Of a stretch of DNA of 64,000 nucleotides, positions 1 through 12,090 are shown in pieces. Numbering within the stretch: position 1 is the stretch's first letter; each line of letters starts with the position of its first letter. Origin of the DNA: Gigaspora margarita (lineage: Eukaryota > Glomeromycota > Glomeromycetes > Diversisporales > Gigasporaceae); assembly GCA_009809945.1 (NCBI GenBank), contig WTPW01000067.1, forward strand, positions 678,120-742,119. The letters run 5' to 3'. The position numbers were made by a program, and so were the translations under genes. The notes under the pieces are model-generated. The model had not been told where the DNA came from and did no database searches. It saw nothing but the letters and a program-made list of their open reading frames with translations.

Positions 1-3000
1 CTTCAATTGGCCAATACCACTCGAACCAGTTAGAATTGCCAGGTAATGAAAATTTTTTCTTGCTTGTCCCTATTTTTAGAAAATATAAAACTTAGTTATA
101 AAATATTAATTTTGAATTATTTACATATTTCACATACCTTTGATTCTATTTGGTTCTAAATGTGCCACTCGAGTACTACTAATACCTTTAATTGCATTTT
201 CTATATCTGTTCCTTGAGAAAGATTAAAACCAAGTTTCACGTAACGATTTATAGCATGAGATACCTATAAAAATAAGAATAAGTTAAAAACTGGATTTGT
301 AACTAAAAACATACGGGTTTAGATCAAAATCCTGAAAGTCAAAACCTGAAACTTAGTTATATTGTGTAATATTAGAACTCAATATTCAAATTCTACTTTT
401 GGATGACAAATTTGACAGACCGGAAATGACTTCTTTTAATAAAATCATTATAACCATTTTGATCCAAGAACCAGTTCCATTATTAGAACAATTAAAAAAT
501 AGCGGGCAGCTAATTTCGCTACTGGAATTAAATTCTGGCGAGAAATATTTGGTGATTAGTAAGCATACTTAGTAATCAAAAGCAAAGTTCAAATATTGGA
601 GTTCTAACATTACACAACACAATAATTAAGATTTTCAGGATCTTAATCCAAATCCAAAATATACAACCTGCACGTGGTGAGAGTCAATAGTGGTTTTGGC
701 CTCGCCTGCCTCTAAAAAAATCCATTTCTTAACAAAAATTTGATACCATTCATACCAATAGCTCATAATTATCATAAGCTCGGCATTGTGGTAATGAGGT
801 CCGTTGTCTGACAATATTATTATCCATTTTGGCTTAATTTCTAAGCTTTCTACTACAGCATGCAATGAAGAAGCTGTAAACCATGCGTCTTGACGTGTGT
901 CGGCTGACCAATGATCATATGCAACTATTTGTAACTGATCACTACCTAATGGGCGAGTATATACTAAAACAGAGTGCAAGGTCCATCCTTTTTTTCCAAA
1001 AAATTCCTGTTTAGTTTTTCTAGCACTTTTAGGAAGTATTTTCATTTTATAGTCAACTACTAGTACTGCACCTTCATCATCTAGTTTTAATAAATTTGCA
1101 TTAAACTGAGTATTAAGATAAGCTTTCTGCATTTGATGGCTTAGATAACACAAAAGATGATCTTTTAATTCCTCAATTTCACTATGTATCGATAAATCAG
1201 TATTACGTTTGATATTGTCGATGAATCGAAAAAGACTATTACAATTATAACATTTGTAAGTATGAGATTCTGTACAATATCCAAAAGCATAAAGCATACA
1301 ATGATTTATGCACNGATTGTNTTTAGTAATTCCACTAGAGTCAATAATCATTTCTTGCTCATAGTCTTTTTTTAGAAAACGGCTTAATTTTTCACATGCA
1401 GCAATTAATTCATCCTATTTGTAATTAAAAATAAAGTTGTAATTATANGTAGCATATTCTAAATCATAAAAATTATAATAAATATGTACCTGAATTAAAC
1501 TATTAAGTACATAACATTTTATCAGTCTATTAAATTCATCAAAAGTTTCATACCCATGAATACTACAAATCGAGCAAAGTCCACCCAGATTTTCANGATA
1601 CACAAATCNATTTCCTTGTAAATATCNATAAAAAGAAGTTCGTTTGACACCATCGGGAAATGTTTCATGAAATTTGTTCCATAAAACTTGCTTTGTGTTT
1701 TTTAAGTAGTGAACAGGTTGGTTAGTGCTATTATCTGTTTTGTATGAACTCATGATTACAACGGCTTTATCTTGAAAAAATTTCTCAAGCTGCTCTTTTT
1801 TTTTTTGGATCCATTTTTTCATGCTTTATAATAGGTTTTTCCCATTGGTGGCCACCTGGTCCATAATTTTCTGCAAAATGGCGTGCATAAGTTATTGCAT
1901 CCGTAGATACCTGTATTTTATAAAAATAGTTCGGTTAGTATTTTTATATCTGTTATCAAATTTGAACATTTTTAGACAATCTCGCTAAACTAAATTTAAC
2001 ATTCTNACCTAATTAAGAACTTAAATAAAACCCGTAAACCACCTTACTGATTTTTTTATATGTTATATGTACCATTATTAATATACTAAATATTGCATAA
2101 AGATACGATCCTATCTACATATTCGAATTCAAATAAATTACCAATATCTTTGAAAAAAAACTTACTTTCAAATTTGCTTGAATTTCATTATAGGTAAATT
2201 TGTTTGCCACTATAGAAAGAATTCGTTGTGTTCCATTTGGTCCTCTAAGATTATTGTCCAGGGCATCTTGAATTGCTATCCATAATCTTGAACCATCGTT
2301 TTGATAATCAGAAGGAACAGGATGAAAAAATTTTAATTGGTACAAGTTTTTTAAGATTGATCTATCATAATTTGGATTTTCTGATCTAGTCCAAAATCCA
2401 AACTAAAAAAAAAAAAATTAGCCCAATTTTATCTAAAAAAACATATAATCGTAATAGCAAATTTAAACTTACATTTGATTGTTCTTTAGAATAAGGTGTA
2501 ATTTCAGTACAGCCACAATGATTAAGTAATGCTTTCCAAGCTTGCCATTCTCTTTCTTCAATAACTTGTTCTTTAGAATAGATTTCTTTTAATTTTTGAT
2601 GTAATTCAATAATATGGTTTTGTTTACTCCAACTAATAAAAAATTTATGCCAATTAATATTAGGTGATAATCATCGTTTTAAATGATATTGAAATACTTT
2701 TTCAAATATTTCATTATTCCAATCTAATGAAGTATATGATGGAATTTCTTTAATAGCCTCATACATTATTTTGTTTGTTAGTCCAAAAAATTCTAATCCA
2801 GTATACTGAGATAGAATTCCAATTTGTTGCCAAACTGTATTTGGACTAGTATTTTTGAATATTGCAACTTCTTGAGTTGTTTAATATACTCGAACTATAG
2901 CCTTTTTATTTTTAAACTCCTGAACAAATAATGCTCTACTATTTTGATAGTTCCAAATAAATGATGATTTATATCCTTTTCCACCATAGTTCCATTCGGG

Positions 3001-3462
3001 ATTTTTAGATTTTCCAATATCAAAAATTAACAAATTTAATTTGTCAAGCTTGAAAGAAAAAGGACGAAAAGTAATATCAGAAAGTAATTGATCTGAGATT
3101 ATATGTTGATCAAACCCCATTATTAAAGGACCTGCATGTTTAGTTGCTACAGAAAATATACGTTGATAAACAGAAGTTATTGCTTTAGTTGAATTTTCAC
3201 ATATTTCACTATAAATTCCATCTGATTGACAAATATAACCAGGCTTAAATTCATTATTTTGAACTACTGTAATTATAAAGTCTTTGTTATTAATAGTTGT
3301 AAGAGTTTTCATTCCAACCCGTATAGGGTAAAGAGATAAGCAAGTTGAACTATCATCTGGANGTNAAAGCNACCAATTTCGAGAAAAAGATCCAAAATGT
3401 AAATCTTGAATAATATTTCCAGGTGAAATAAGCGTAACTACATATTTTTTATGTTTTGTCAT
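1..3462 (-). pseudogene. Multi-exon DDE-like transposase-related gene, broken, 3' end outside window
   Basis: I read six exons on the minus strand: 3462-2473, 2402-2166, 1910-1490, 1414-668, 264-138 and 69 to beyond 1. All introns are GT-AG and phases fit, except exon 3, which is one base too long. The C-terminal half has an RNase-H-like DDE layout: VVDYKMKILPKSARKTKQEF, then WIIILSDNGPHYHNAELM, then WIFLEAGEAKTTIDSHH, continuing after introns with VSHAINRYVKLGF and LPGNSNWFEWYWP. This matches a large uncharacterised family of mycorrhizal fungi (family memory). The N-terminal exon has segments that weakly recall FYR-N/FYR-C domains (LYPIRVGMKT; FKNTSPNTVWQQ...FFGLTNKIM). Damage: in-frame TAA at 2881-2883, in-frame TGA near 2670, and an 11-A run near 1796-1806 that shifts the frame by one. 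A few N bases lie inside. Transposition activity is not shown; no terminal repeats are visible. Confidence 0.7.
314..656. mobile_element. MITE inside an intron of the DDE-like gene
   Basis: Ends are imperfect inverted repeats: the left begins GGGTTTAGATCAAAATCCTG from 315, the right (reverse complement) GGATTTGGATTAAGATCCTG. The arms continue inward (about 349-395 against 579-625). Flanks are AAACATA (307-313) and AAATATA (657-663), a probable 7-bp target duplication with one mismatch. It lies in the 667-265 intron, ten bases from the splice donor; without it the intron would be about 53 nt, near the size of its neighbours. Confidence 0.65.
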
Positions 3463-3585
3463 TTTTTTTTATAAAAAAATATGTAGATTCTAAAAGTTAT
3501 AAGAAAGTGTTATTTTTACTATCCCCAAATTAATTGATTATCTATTATATGTTGATCACTGATTGGTATGCGAATCACGAATTAA
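3463..3585. other. Short AT-rich spacer
   Basis: Spacer between the start codon of the minus-strand DDE-like gene and the first sequence shared by the two Helitron copies. It should hold the gene's promoter, but I see no clear TATA or CCAAT element that stands out from the AT-rich background. Confidence 0.3.
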
Positions 3586-3746
3586 TAAATATTTATTTTA
3601 TTTACAAATTATAAATTACAAATATTAATTTTATTATTTTTTCATTTTTTTTATGAGATAAAAGTGTCAAAAGAAAAGAAAAAAGAAAAGAAAAAGAAAA
3701 TTACCTATGCCTTAGTATATCATAAATGCTAATCCTATACCTCTAG

Positions 3747-5840
3747 ATGAAACTAAAAAAGATAGAAAAAAAAAGACTAAACAGAATGAGCCAAGCTAAG
3801 GGCAGATATTATAAAGCCCAAAAAAAGTCTCAAGCAGCTACTCAAGAATCTGATCAAAGCCTTGCTTCAAGAACAAGGTCTCAATCTATGCAAATTTACC
3901 TGTATTTTCAAGAACAAGAACAAGAAAAGCTTCTACATTAAGACAACAGAGGTATAAAGCATCTATAAGTAATAAGAAAAGAGCAGAAATAAAAAAAAGA
4001 ATAGAGATAGATACAAAACAAAATATGCTAAGAAGAAACAAGAACAATATAAACAATTTTTTAAAATAGGACATTGTAGTTTAGATGTATATAAAGAAGA
4101 GGTGGGTGAAAAGGGGGGAAGAAGAAGAAAAGAGGATGGAGGAGGAAGAAGAGGAGGAGGATGTAATAAAGGGGAGGCATATGCTGGAAAGAATGAAAAT
4201 TATTTGTGAATATTGTGGGGCTTTAAAATAGAGGCAAAAAAAAACCAGGACTATGCTGTATAAATGGACAAATTGAATTTTTTTAGCACTATTTTCACTA
4301 CTACCAATAGCAATAAAAAAATTGCTTACAGAAAAAGATTCTACATCTAATAAACCATATATTAACCAAATAAGAGCATATAATCAAATATTTGCTTTTA
4401 TATCAATTGGTAAAAAGTTAGATACAAATCTTGCAGATGCCATAGAAGGAGTTTATACATATAGAATTAGTGGAACATTATATCATAACATTAGCTCTTT
4501 TATGCCAAAAGAAGGAGAAAACCCAAAATTTTCCAAATTTATTTTTATGATTCTAATAATTTTGAAAATCAACTCAACAGAAGAAATGCAAATAATGAAT
4601 AGTGAATTAAATTTCAATCTGTTGAAAGAAATTCAAGAGGAATTAGATTCTTTAAATCCTTTTGTAAAATTTTATAAAGATTTAAGAAATTATGAAATAG
4701 AAAATGAAAATGAGCAAGTATTGTGTATAACAATACATAATACTCATGGCAAGGATATAAGACAATATAATGCACCAACAGCTTCAGAAATAGCTGTCAT
4801 GTATTGTGATGGACCAACAATACAATATAGAGATATTATTATTAAAAGACAAAATAGTAAATTTCAAAGAATATCTGAGTTACATGGTGCATATGATCCT
4901 TTACAATATCCTTTGCTATTTTCAAATAGAAAATATGGTTGGCATAAAGAAATATTAAGAAAAAATGTTATACAAGAAGAAATTGTTGGACTAGAAAATA
5001 TCATAGATGATGAAGAAGATGAATATAATGAAGGTCATCATAATAATAAAGATGATGATGCTGATAAGTATGTACAGACTGCTGTACAAGTTTATGACCA
5101 ACTTCTTACAGTTTTGGTAAGCTTAGCAAGTACAAGTACAAGTGAAACATCAAGTACTACTAAGGAACCAACAAGTACAACTATAACACTATTTAAAAAG
5201 TCTGGCAAGAAAAGCTTGATAATTTAATGCAACAAGCTATTTACCAAGATATTCAAAAAAAGTTTAGCAAAATGTTCAAAAACAACAAGAAATTTAAAAA
5301 GAAGTCCAACAAGAGAAGAAGTCCAACAAGAAATTTAAAAAGAAGTCCAACAAGAGAAGAAGTCCAACAAGAAGAAGTTCCAATGATTCTTGAGAAATAT
5401 GAACAATATGAACCCCAAATAGGATCATATGTTGACTATAGTACTATCTTACAAAGATATGCTGAAAGTCATACAAGTTTATCTCAAACATTTGAAGATT
5501 CAATCTTAGATCTGGTAGTGAAAGTTTCATGAGTATTAGTGAAACAAGTGAAAAAAGTGATAAAGGATCTAAAAGAAAAAGAAAAGTTCAAGTTGATAAA
5601 AAAAAAAAAGAAAAAGAAGTTGAATCTGAACATAATTCTGATCAGGATAATGATGATAATACTGCTGAACCTCAAAAAAAGAAGCGAAAAGTTGATAAAG
5701 GAAAACAAAAAGAATTTATTAAACCTGATAATGATAATGATGATAATAATAATAATGATGATAGTAATGAAAGTAATGATAATGATGATGATAATGATAA
5801 AACATCATTAAAGGTTCAACAAAAAAAGAAAAGAAGTTAA
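3747..5840 (+). pseudogene. Helitron A N-terminal domain remnant
   Basis: Fragments in several frames. A basic start region (3747-3941) is followed by an acidic stretch, then a CEYCGALK zinc-like motif (about 4205-4230), and then the longest piece, 4322-5227. That piece has RAYNQIFAF, YRISGTLYHNISSFMPKEGE and HGAYDPLQYPLLF, which is the conserved Helitron N-terminal domain leading to the Rep region. The 5227-5840 part is low complexity: a Lys/Arg-rich section with an internal duplication, then a Lys-rich section and an Asp/Asn tract. These linkers are usual in such elements and vary between copies. Frame breaks occur at about 5227 and 5530. Not functional as it stands. Confidence 0.7.
5290..5372 (+). 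repeat. Duplicated ~41-bp segment inside Helitron A linker
   Basis: Two adjacent near-identical units, each containing AATTTAAAAAGAAGTCCAAC followed by AAGAGAAGAAGTCCAAC. They encode repeated KRSPTR-like peptides. Copy B has only one equivalent stretch near 25018-25058, so this is a local tandem duplication in copy A. Confidence 0.7.
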
Positions 5841-5844
5841 TAGT

Positions 5845-7060
5845 CTCTATTAGAGAATTTGCAGCTTATAGGTTTATAATTAGAAATTCAAACAAAGATA
5901 ATAGTATAATACATCTTTCAGGCAGATTATTTCAACAATTTATAAAAGATCAATTTGTAAAATATGAATCAAGTAATATAAGTTGGCAAAGAAGATATCA
6001 AAAAATATTAAGATTAGAACCATATAATGGTTTAGAAAATATAATATCTAATGAAGATGCTGAAAAAGTCAACTATAATGCAATTGGCAAAAAAATAATT
6101 TTGTCATCAAGTTTTACAGAATCTACAAAATATTATTAACAATTGTACCAAGATTCAATGGCAATTGTTAGAGAATTTGGAAAACCTGATCTGTTTATAA
6201 CAGTGACATGTAATTCATAATGGCCTGAAATTACTGAAGAACTTTTACCAAATCAAACTGCTGCTGATAGGCCAGATTTGATAGCTAGAGTTTTCAGATT
6301 AAAATTAAATGCAATACTTAAAGATTTAATTACAAAATCTGTTTTAGGAAAAGTTATTGCATATGTATATGTAATTGAATTTCAAAAAAAAAAGGGTCAC
6401 CACATTTCTTATATATTACTTATATTGGCACCTGAAGATAAACCACAAATGCCTGAAAATATGATCAAATAGTATCTGCAGAGATATCTGATTCTAAAGA
6501 ACAACCAAAAATTATATAAAATAGTTAGCAAAAACATGGTACATGGACCCTGTGAAAAAGATATTAATCCATTATCTCCATGTATAGTTGATGGAAAATA
6601 TAGTAAATATTATCCAAGAGAATTTACTACAGAAACTTATCTGGATACCTTATATATAGAAGAGGACCAAATTCAAGAACTATTAAAAAATATGGAGTAT
6701 CAATTGATATTGAAAACAGATGGATTGTTTCTTATAATCCATATTTAAGTCAAAATATAACTGTCACCTTAATATAGGGATTTGTTCAAGTATTAAATCT
6801 ATTAAATATCTCTACAAATATTTTTATAAGGGACAGGATAGAGTATTAATATCTTTAAAAAATCCACAGGATGAAATTGAAAAATATATTAATGCAAGAT
6901 ATGTTTCTGCATCTGAAGGAATGTGGAGACCATTTGTTTTTGGTTTACAGAATAGATCACATACTATTGTAAGACTTTCAGTACATTTGAAAGGCCAACA
7001 ACAAGTTTCTTTTGATCCAACAGAACAAACAAAATCTGTTAAAAAAGCTGCTTAAGAAGG
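5845..7060 (+). pseudogene. Helitron A Rep (HUH/Y2 nuclease) domain remnant
   Basis: Conserved Rep blocks are readable across several frames: REFAAYRFIIRNSN, SMAIVREFGKPDLFITVTCN followed by a stop, then VIAYVYVIEF. The metal-binding HUH motif, PHFHILLIL in copy B, is destroyed here: at about 6390-6420 it reads KKGHHISYILLIL after a small indel. The two-tyrosine motif is present as KYLYKYFYKG (about 6800-6832). Stops occur after ENMIK (6470-6472) and elsewhere. The domain would nick DNA for rolling-circle transposition in an intact element; this copy cannot. Confidence 0.75.
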
Positions 7061-7749
7061 AAAACATACAAAATTAACAAGATATTTTGAACTTTGTAAA
7101 AAAAATCCTGATCATGAATTAATTAAAACTTTGAGATATATAAATATTTCAAAGTACTTTAGATGGAATAAAAAAAAAGTAGCAAAAAAGAAAAAGAGGT
7201 AGTGAAAAAGTAATTTCTTGAATGTATTTTACTAATCCAAAAAATACTGAAAGATTTTATATAAGAGTTTTATTAAATATAAGACGTGGTATAAATCATT
7301 TAAAGATTTAAGAACTATAGATAGTGTAGAATATAGTTCTTATAAATCTGCAGCATTTCAACTTGGTTTAATTGATGATGATGCTGAATGTGATGCTTGC
7401 CTTGCAGAGGGTGCAAATTATAAAATGCCTTCTCAACTAAGACATTTATTTGCCTTTTATTAGTTTACTATCAATCTGTGAATGTTAGAGAACTTTGAGA
7501 AAAATATCTTGATTATCTAATTGAAGATTTTATACTTCAAAAAGATGATAAAGATTTAGCTATTACAAAAGCATTGGTGTTTATTGAAAAATATTTAATT
7601 CAAAATGGTATGGCTATTTTAGATTTTCCAGAACTTCTACCAATTAATTATGCTTTATTAGAAAAAGACCAATAAAAAATATATTAATTGCTGAAGAACA
7701 ATATTATGATCAAGATAAAATTAATACAACTTTATTAAATGAAAATAGT

Positions 7750-9161
7750 TTAAATTTTATTTAACAAAGAATATATGATAAAATTAAAAAAGCAATAATG
7801 GGTGAACTTGAAAACCCTTTATTTTTTGTCAATGGGCCTGGAGGAACTAGAAAAACATTTTATATAATTTGATCTTGGCCTATATAAGATCAATAAATAA
7901 TGGAATTGCAATTGCTGTATCATTATCAGGAATTGCTGCTTTATTAATAAGTGATAGAAAAACTGCTTATTCAAGATTCAAAATTCCATTAAAATTAGAT
8001 CAAAATTCTACTTTGAACATTGAAAAGCAATCTGGATTAGCTAAATTAATTCAAAATGCTATTGCTACTCTATGGAATAAAGCACCAATAATGCACAGAT
8101 TTGCATTTAAAGCAGTTGACAGAACTTTTAAAGATTTAATGAACAATGATTTGCCTTTTGGAGGAAAGCTTATGATTCTTGGTGGTGACTTTAGACAAAT
8201 TTTACCTGTAGTAGTTTGAGGTACATGTTTCCAAAATTATTGATGCATGTTTAAAATCTTCAGATCTTTGGAAAGATTTTACAACTATGCAATTAACTAT
8301 TAATATGAGAGTTCAACAACAAGATAATATTGAACAAAAACTTTGTTGACTTTATATTACAAGTTGGTGAAGGAAAAATATCAACACATTCTGATATTGG
8401 TGAAGATTATATTAAATTGCCTAATAATATAGCCTTGGATATTAAAGATATTAATGAGTTAATTTCAGAGATCTTTGTTGATATTAATACAAACTTTTAT
8501 GATCATGACAATATATAAGATAGGGCAATACTTACAACAAGAAATATAGATATTGATGATATTAATCAACAAATTCTTGCTAAAATTCCTGATACTGAGA
8601 AATTTGAATATTTATCTGCTGATTTAGTTGAGGATAGAGATCAAGATAATCAAAGTCTTTATCCTGTTGAATTTTTAAATTCTCTAATACCTAGTAGAAT
8701 GCTACCTTATTGTTTATTATTAAAAAACAATGTACCTATTATTCTTTTATGTAATCTTGCGCCAACTAAAGGATTATGTAATAGCACAAGATTAATGATT
8801 AAAAATTGTTACAAATTTCTTCTGGATCCTAAGATCTTAACAGGAGTCAACAAAGAAAAATAATTTTTATACCTCGAATAAGATTGTCACTATCTGATTC
8901 TTACCTTCCTTTCCAATTAGTAAGAAGGCAATTTTCTATTAAATTATCTTTTGCAATGACAATTAACAAAGCTCAGATCAAACAATTTCTATTATGGGAT
9001 TATATTTGCCCAACCCTGTTTTCGCATATGGGCAATGATATGTAGCTTTGTCAAGAGTCCAATTAAATGATAAAATTAAAGTTTTAGTTTTAAATAGACA
9101 TATAGAAGGAAAAGAGGATGTATATACAAGAAATATTGTATATAAAGTAATTTTTGTATAA
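7750..9161 (+). pseudogene. Helitron A PIF1-like helicase domain remnant
   Basis: Walker A at 7828-7860 reads GPGGTRKTF, so the expected GGTGKT has an Arg in place of a Gly. Walker B and following block are MILGGDFRQILPVV at about 8170-8216, ended by an in-frame TGA. RIPMxHRFAF-like and MRVQQQDN blocks are also present (8090, 8310). The C-terminal SFAMTINKAQ and YVALSRV-like blocks (8945-9060) are frame-shifted. The reading frame ends DVYTRNIVYKVIFV with a stop at 9159-9161. This is the SF1 helicase half of the Helitron protein, inactive here. Confidence 0.75.
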
Positions 9162-9165
9162 TAAT

Positions 9166-10839
9166 TTTATAGATAATAGATTTGTATATATTTAGTATTT
9201 TTTTGTGTATATTTTGATTTATTTTGTATATATTTCAGAGTTTATATATATTTGAAAGTTTATTATATAGTTTGTATATCTATAATATAAAACACAGTTT
9301 TCAACTCACTGTTTGATTGGCTAGATATTTTGATTGGTCAATTTATGTGGTGGAATAAGCCTAGGTCACGTAAAAATTTTTCTATAATGATCATGATAAT
9401 AAAAAGATCGTCTAAAATAGTGCGAAAATATATGGAAAAAGTATCGAGTTCCTTTTTTTAGATCTCTATCAGGAACTTGCACCTATTAAATTTGATGCTG
9501 CAGATCTATCAGGAATGTCATTTTGTAAAGCAGGTTTTCATTTCATAGATTCGATTTTTTGATATCTGGATCTTGAAAAGTTAACTTGATTTTACAGGTT
9601 TGTATTTTATATAACATGTATGACGCCAAAATCCTGATCATCAGACATTTTTTGTATACAATTCATTTCGAATATGTAATAGAAAAATCAAAATCCTTAT
9701 ATTAAGACAGAGTTGGGGGATAATGGTGCCAAATAATCCTTTTTCATTCGAGTTGACGTGCATATGGGCATATGCGCAGTCAACAGATCAAAAAGACAGC
9801 TAAGCAGAGGGCAAGTTCCGGGGCTGGGCGATCATGAGCCTGAGGCAGTAAGAAATGGTAGCATGTGAAAATCAATGCGGTGCCACAAGATTCATGTAGA
9901 AGCCCAAATACAGGTAAGCATGATGCTTAAACTACCTTCCAAGTATGGTAACTGCCAACAAAGCCCAAACAGGACTGGAACAGGTAAACCACAAGGTAAA
10001 AGGGGCAACTACAGCAACTGCACCAAGAGCTGCTATTTCCGCTACGAGAAATAAACTGATTCGCGACCTGGCCCCATCCCACACCCTACACAAAGAAAAA
10101 AATAAAATAAAATAAATAAATAAATATAATAATAATAATAATAATAATAATATATATATATATAAGCGATATAAAAAAAAAAGAAAAAAATTTTAATTAA
10201 ATTAATTATTTCTAAATGCGATTATTTACAATTCGCAGACGGCCAGCCTGCGTTATGCAATGTAGACGGGCAACCACCAGCCAATGCTTAAGGTGATTCC
10301 TAGCGCTATTCGTTTGCTATTTCTGGGAGTTATGCTTATCTCCGGTACATCAGACTGGTTCATCCAAATTAAATCATGCGTGCAATGCTTTTCATGAGAT
10401 TATTATATCTGATATTGGTAAGGGGTGGCGTTTTGCTCTGCGATGCGTATGTGTGCATATCGTATAAAGACTATGCCCTGTTTCTATTTTTTTCGCACAA
10501 ATTTTATTTTAGAACAAGATGTTAATACTTGTGATTATGATTAACATAACAAGTAAAGATTCTACAGCGACAAGTTTTTTTTATATATGTTGTGCATTAG
10601 CTTGATCATTCACTTAATATGGTGAGTAGGCTCTGCTAATAAGATGCATGCATACAGGATTTTTTAATACATATTAGTTGATCGTGATAACTCAGTAGGT
10701 GCTCACACATGATATCTGTAAGTGCGGTTATGAAAAAAAAATTTTTAAAAAACAATTTTGCTTGACCAGTTCGTTCTGGCGATCTGTTCACTTCTGTCAA
10801 CTGACAAAAAAAAGATTTGTAACAGACCACTAGGCTGAG
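9166..10839. other. Non-coding stretch with a GC-richer block
   Basis: 9166-9720 is AT-rich sequence after the Helitron. About 9720-10080 is clearly richer in G and C and has no long reading frame; it may be an old repeat or SINE body, but I find no clear pol III boxes. A purine-rich run and (TAA)n/(TA)n simple repeats follow at 10095-10170. A second moderately GC-rich block sits at 10230-10460. No gene seen. Confidence 0.4.
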
Positions 10840-10844
10840 TACGA

Positions 10845-12090
10845 AGTTTAATTCTTTTACCTTTAATGATGGTTTTCAAGAGAATCTATAATATAATTAA
10901 CCGTAATCATTTATTCNTTCAATAAATACCAGGGTGAGTANGAAGTTTAATTTTGATCACTTTAATGATTGTTTTTCAATGAATGTATGATTAACTATTG
11001 TTCAATAAATTACCAGAATGAATATGAAGTTTAATTCTGTTCGCTTTAATGATTGTGTTTCAGAACAATGTATGATTAACCATAATGATTTAATCATTCA
11101 ATAAAATTACCAAGGTGAGCATTATATTTAATTTGGTTCACTTTAATGATTATGTTTCAAGAAAATCATCTAATTATTCAATAAATCACCAGGGTGAGAT
11201 GAAGTTTAATTTTGTTCACTTTGATAATTGTGTTTCAAAACGATGTATAATTAACCATAATCCATTTAATCGCTCAATAAATAACTAGGGTGAGTGTGAA
11301 GTTTAATTCTTTTCACTTTAACAATTGTATTCAAGAGATTGTATGCACAATTAACCATAATCATTTAATCACCCAATAAATTACTAGCATGAATTTAAAG
11401 CTTAATTCTGTCTACTTTAATGATTGTGTTTCAAGGGAATGTATAATTAACTATAATTATTTATTCATTCAATAAATTGCTAGGATGAGTATTAAGTTTA
11501 TTTCTGTTCACTTTAACAATTGTGTTTATGACAATGCATTAACTGTAATCATTTAATAAATTATCAGAATGGGTATTAAGTTTAATTCAGTTCACTTTAG
11601 ACTATGCAAAGTTAATTTTTTGTTTTGCATAAGCTGGTGTTTCAAAATTCCAATCACGGGTCAGATTTTTTGAAAATAAAAAACTTTACATGGCCTAAAT
11701 TGATTCAGGAAAGTTAAGGTCATCATCAGGTGATACTGAAGAAAAATTAAATAGCAAAAATAGAATAATTGGCACAATAAGAATTTAAAATTTTTTTTTG
11801 AAAAATTGGGCCAGCAGGTTATGCAAAATGAAAAATTAACTTTGTGTGGCATTAACAATTGTTTTTCAAAACAATGTATAATTAATCATAATCATTTTTT
11901 ATTAATAAAATTAATTAGCATAAATATGAAATTTAATTTTGTTCTTTTTAACAATTGTGTTTCAAGGCAATGTATAATTACTGTAATTGTTTTAGTTATT
12001 CAATAAATTACTAAACTGAATATTAAGTTTGTTTTTCTGTTCACTTTAATAATTTTGGTTCAAAAAATTGTATTATTAACCATAATTAGA
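10845..12090 (+). repeat. Minisatellite, ~95-100 bp period, about 12 units
   Basis: Units share GTTTAATTCTGTTCACTTTA, then ATGATTGTGTTTCAA, an ATGTATAATTAACCATAATC block, CATTCAATAAATTAC and CAGGGTGAGTAT. Starts are near 10845, 10939, 11025, 11125, 11200, 11297, 11400, 11495 and 11578, then after an insertion near 11840, 11935 and 12030. Units differ by many small changes, so the array is old. It is interrupted by an inverted-repeat element at 11600-11851. Confidence 0.8.
11600..11851. mobile_element. 252-bp MITE inserted in the minisatellite
   Basis: Arms share CAAAGTTAATTTTTTGTTTT on the left and, reverse complemented, CAAAGTTAATTTTTCATTTT on the right, then TGCATAA. The flanks join to the unit consensus (CACTTTA then ACAATTGTG) with TTA on both sides (11597-11599 and 11852-11854), so the array itself supplies the empty site. 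Confidence 0.65.

Larger units (their letters stand above)
3586..9165 (+). mobile_element. Helitron copy A, decayed
   Basis: Coding remnants follow Helitron order: N-terminal domain, Rep (HUH/Y2) domain, PIF1-like helicase. The start is the point where similarity to copy B (23343 onward) begins; the end is the last helicase-frame stop (9159-9161). I could not identify the terminal TC, or a CTRR end with its hairpin, so true ends are unknown; AT-rich sequence to about 9300 may belong to it. Many stops and frameshifts exclude a functional protein. Relative to copy B it lacks the 2668-bp and 315-bp insertions and so supplies their empty sites. Confidence 0.8.

Noticed and set aside
5529..5840. 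Lys/Asp-rich frame as a separate nuclear protein gene
   Set aside because: Position and copy B comparison show it is the low-complexity linker of the Helitron protein.
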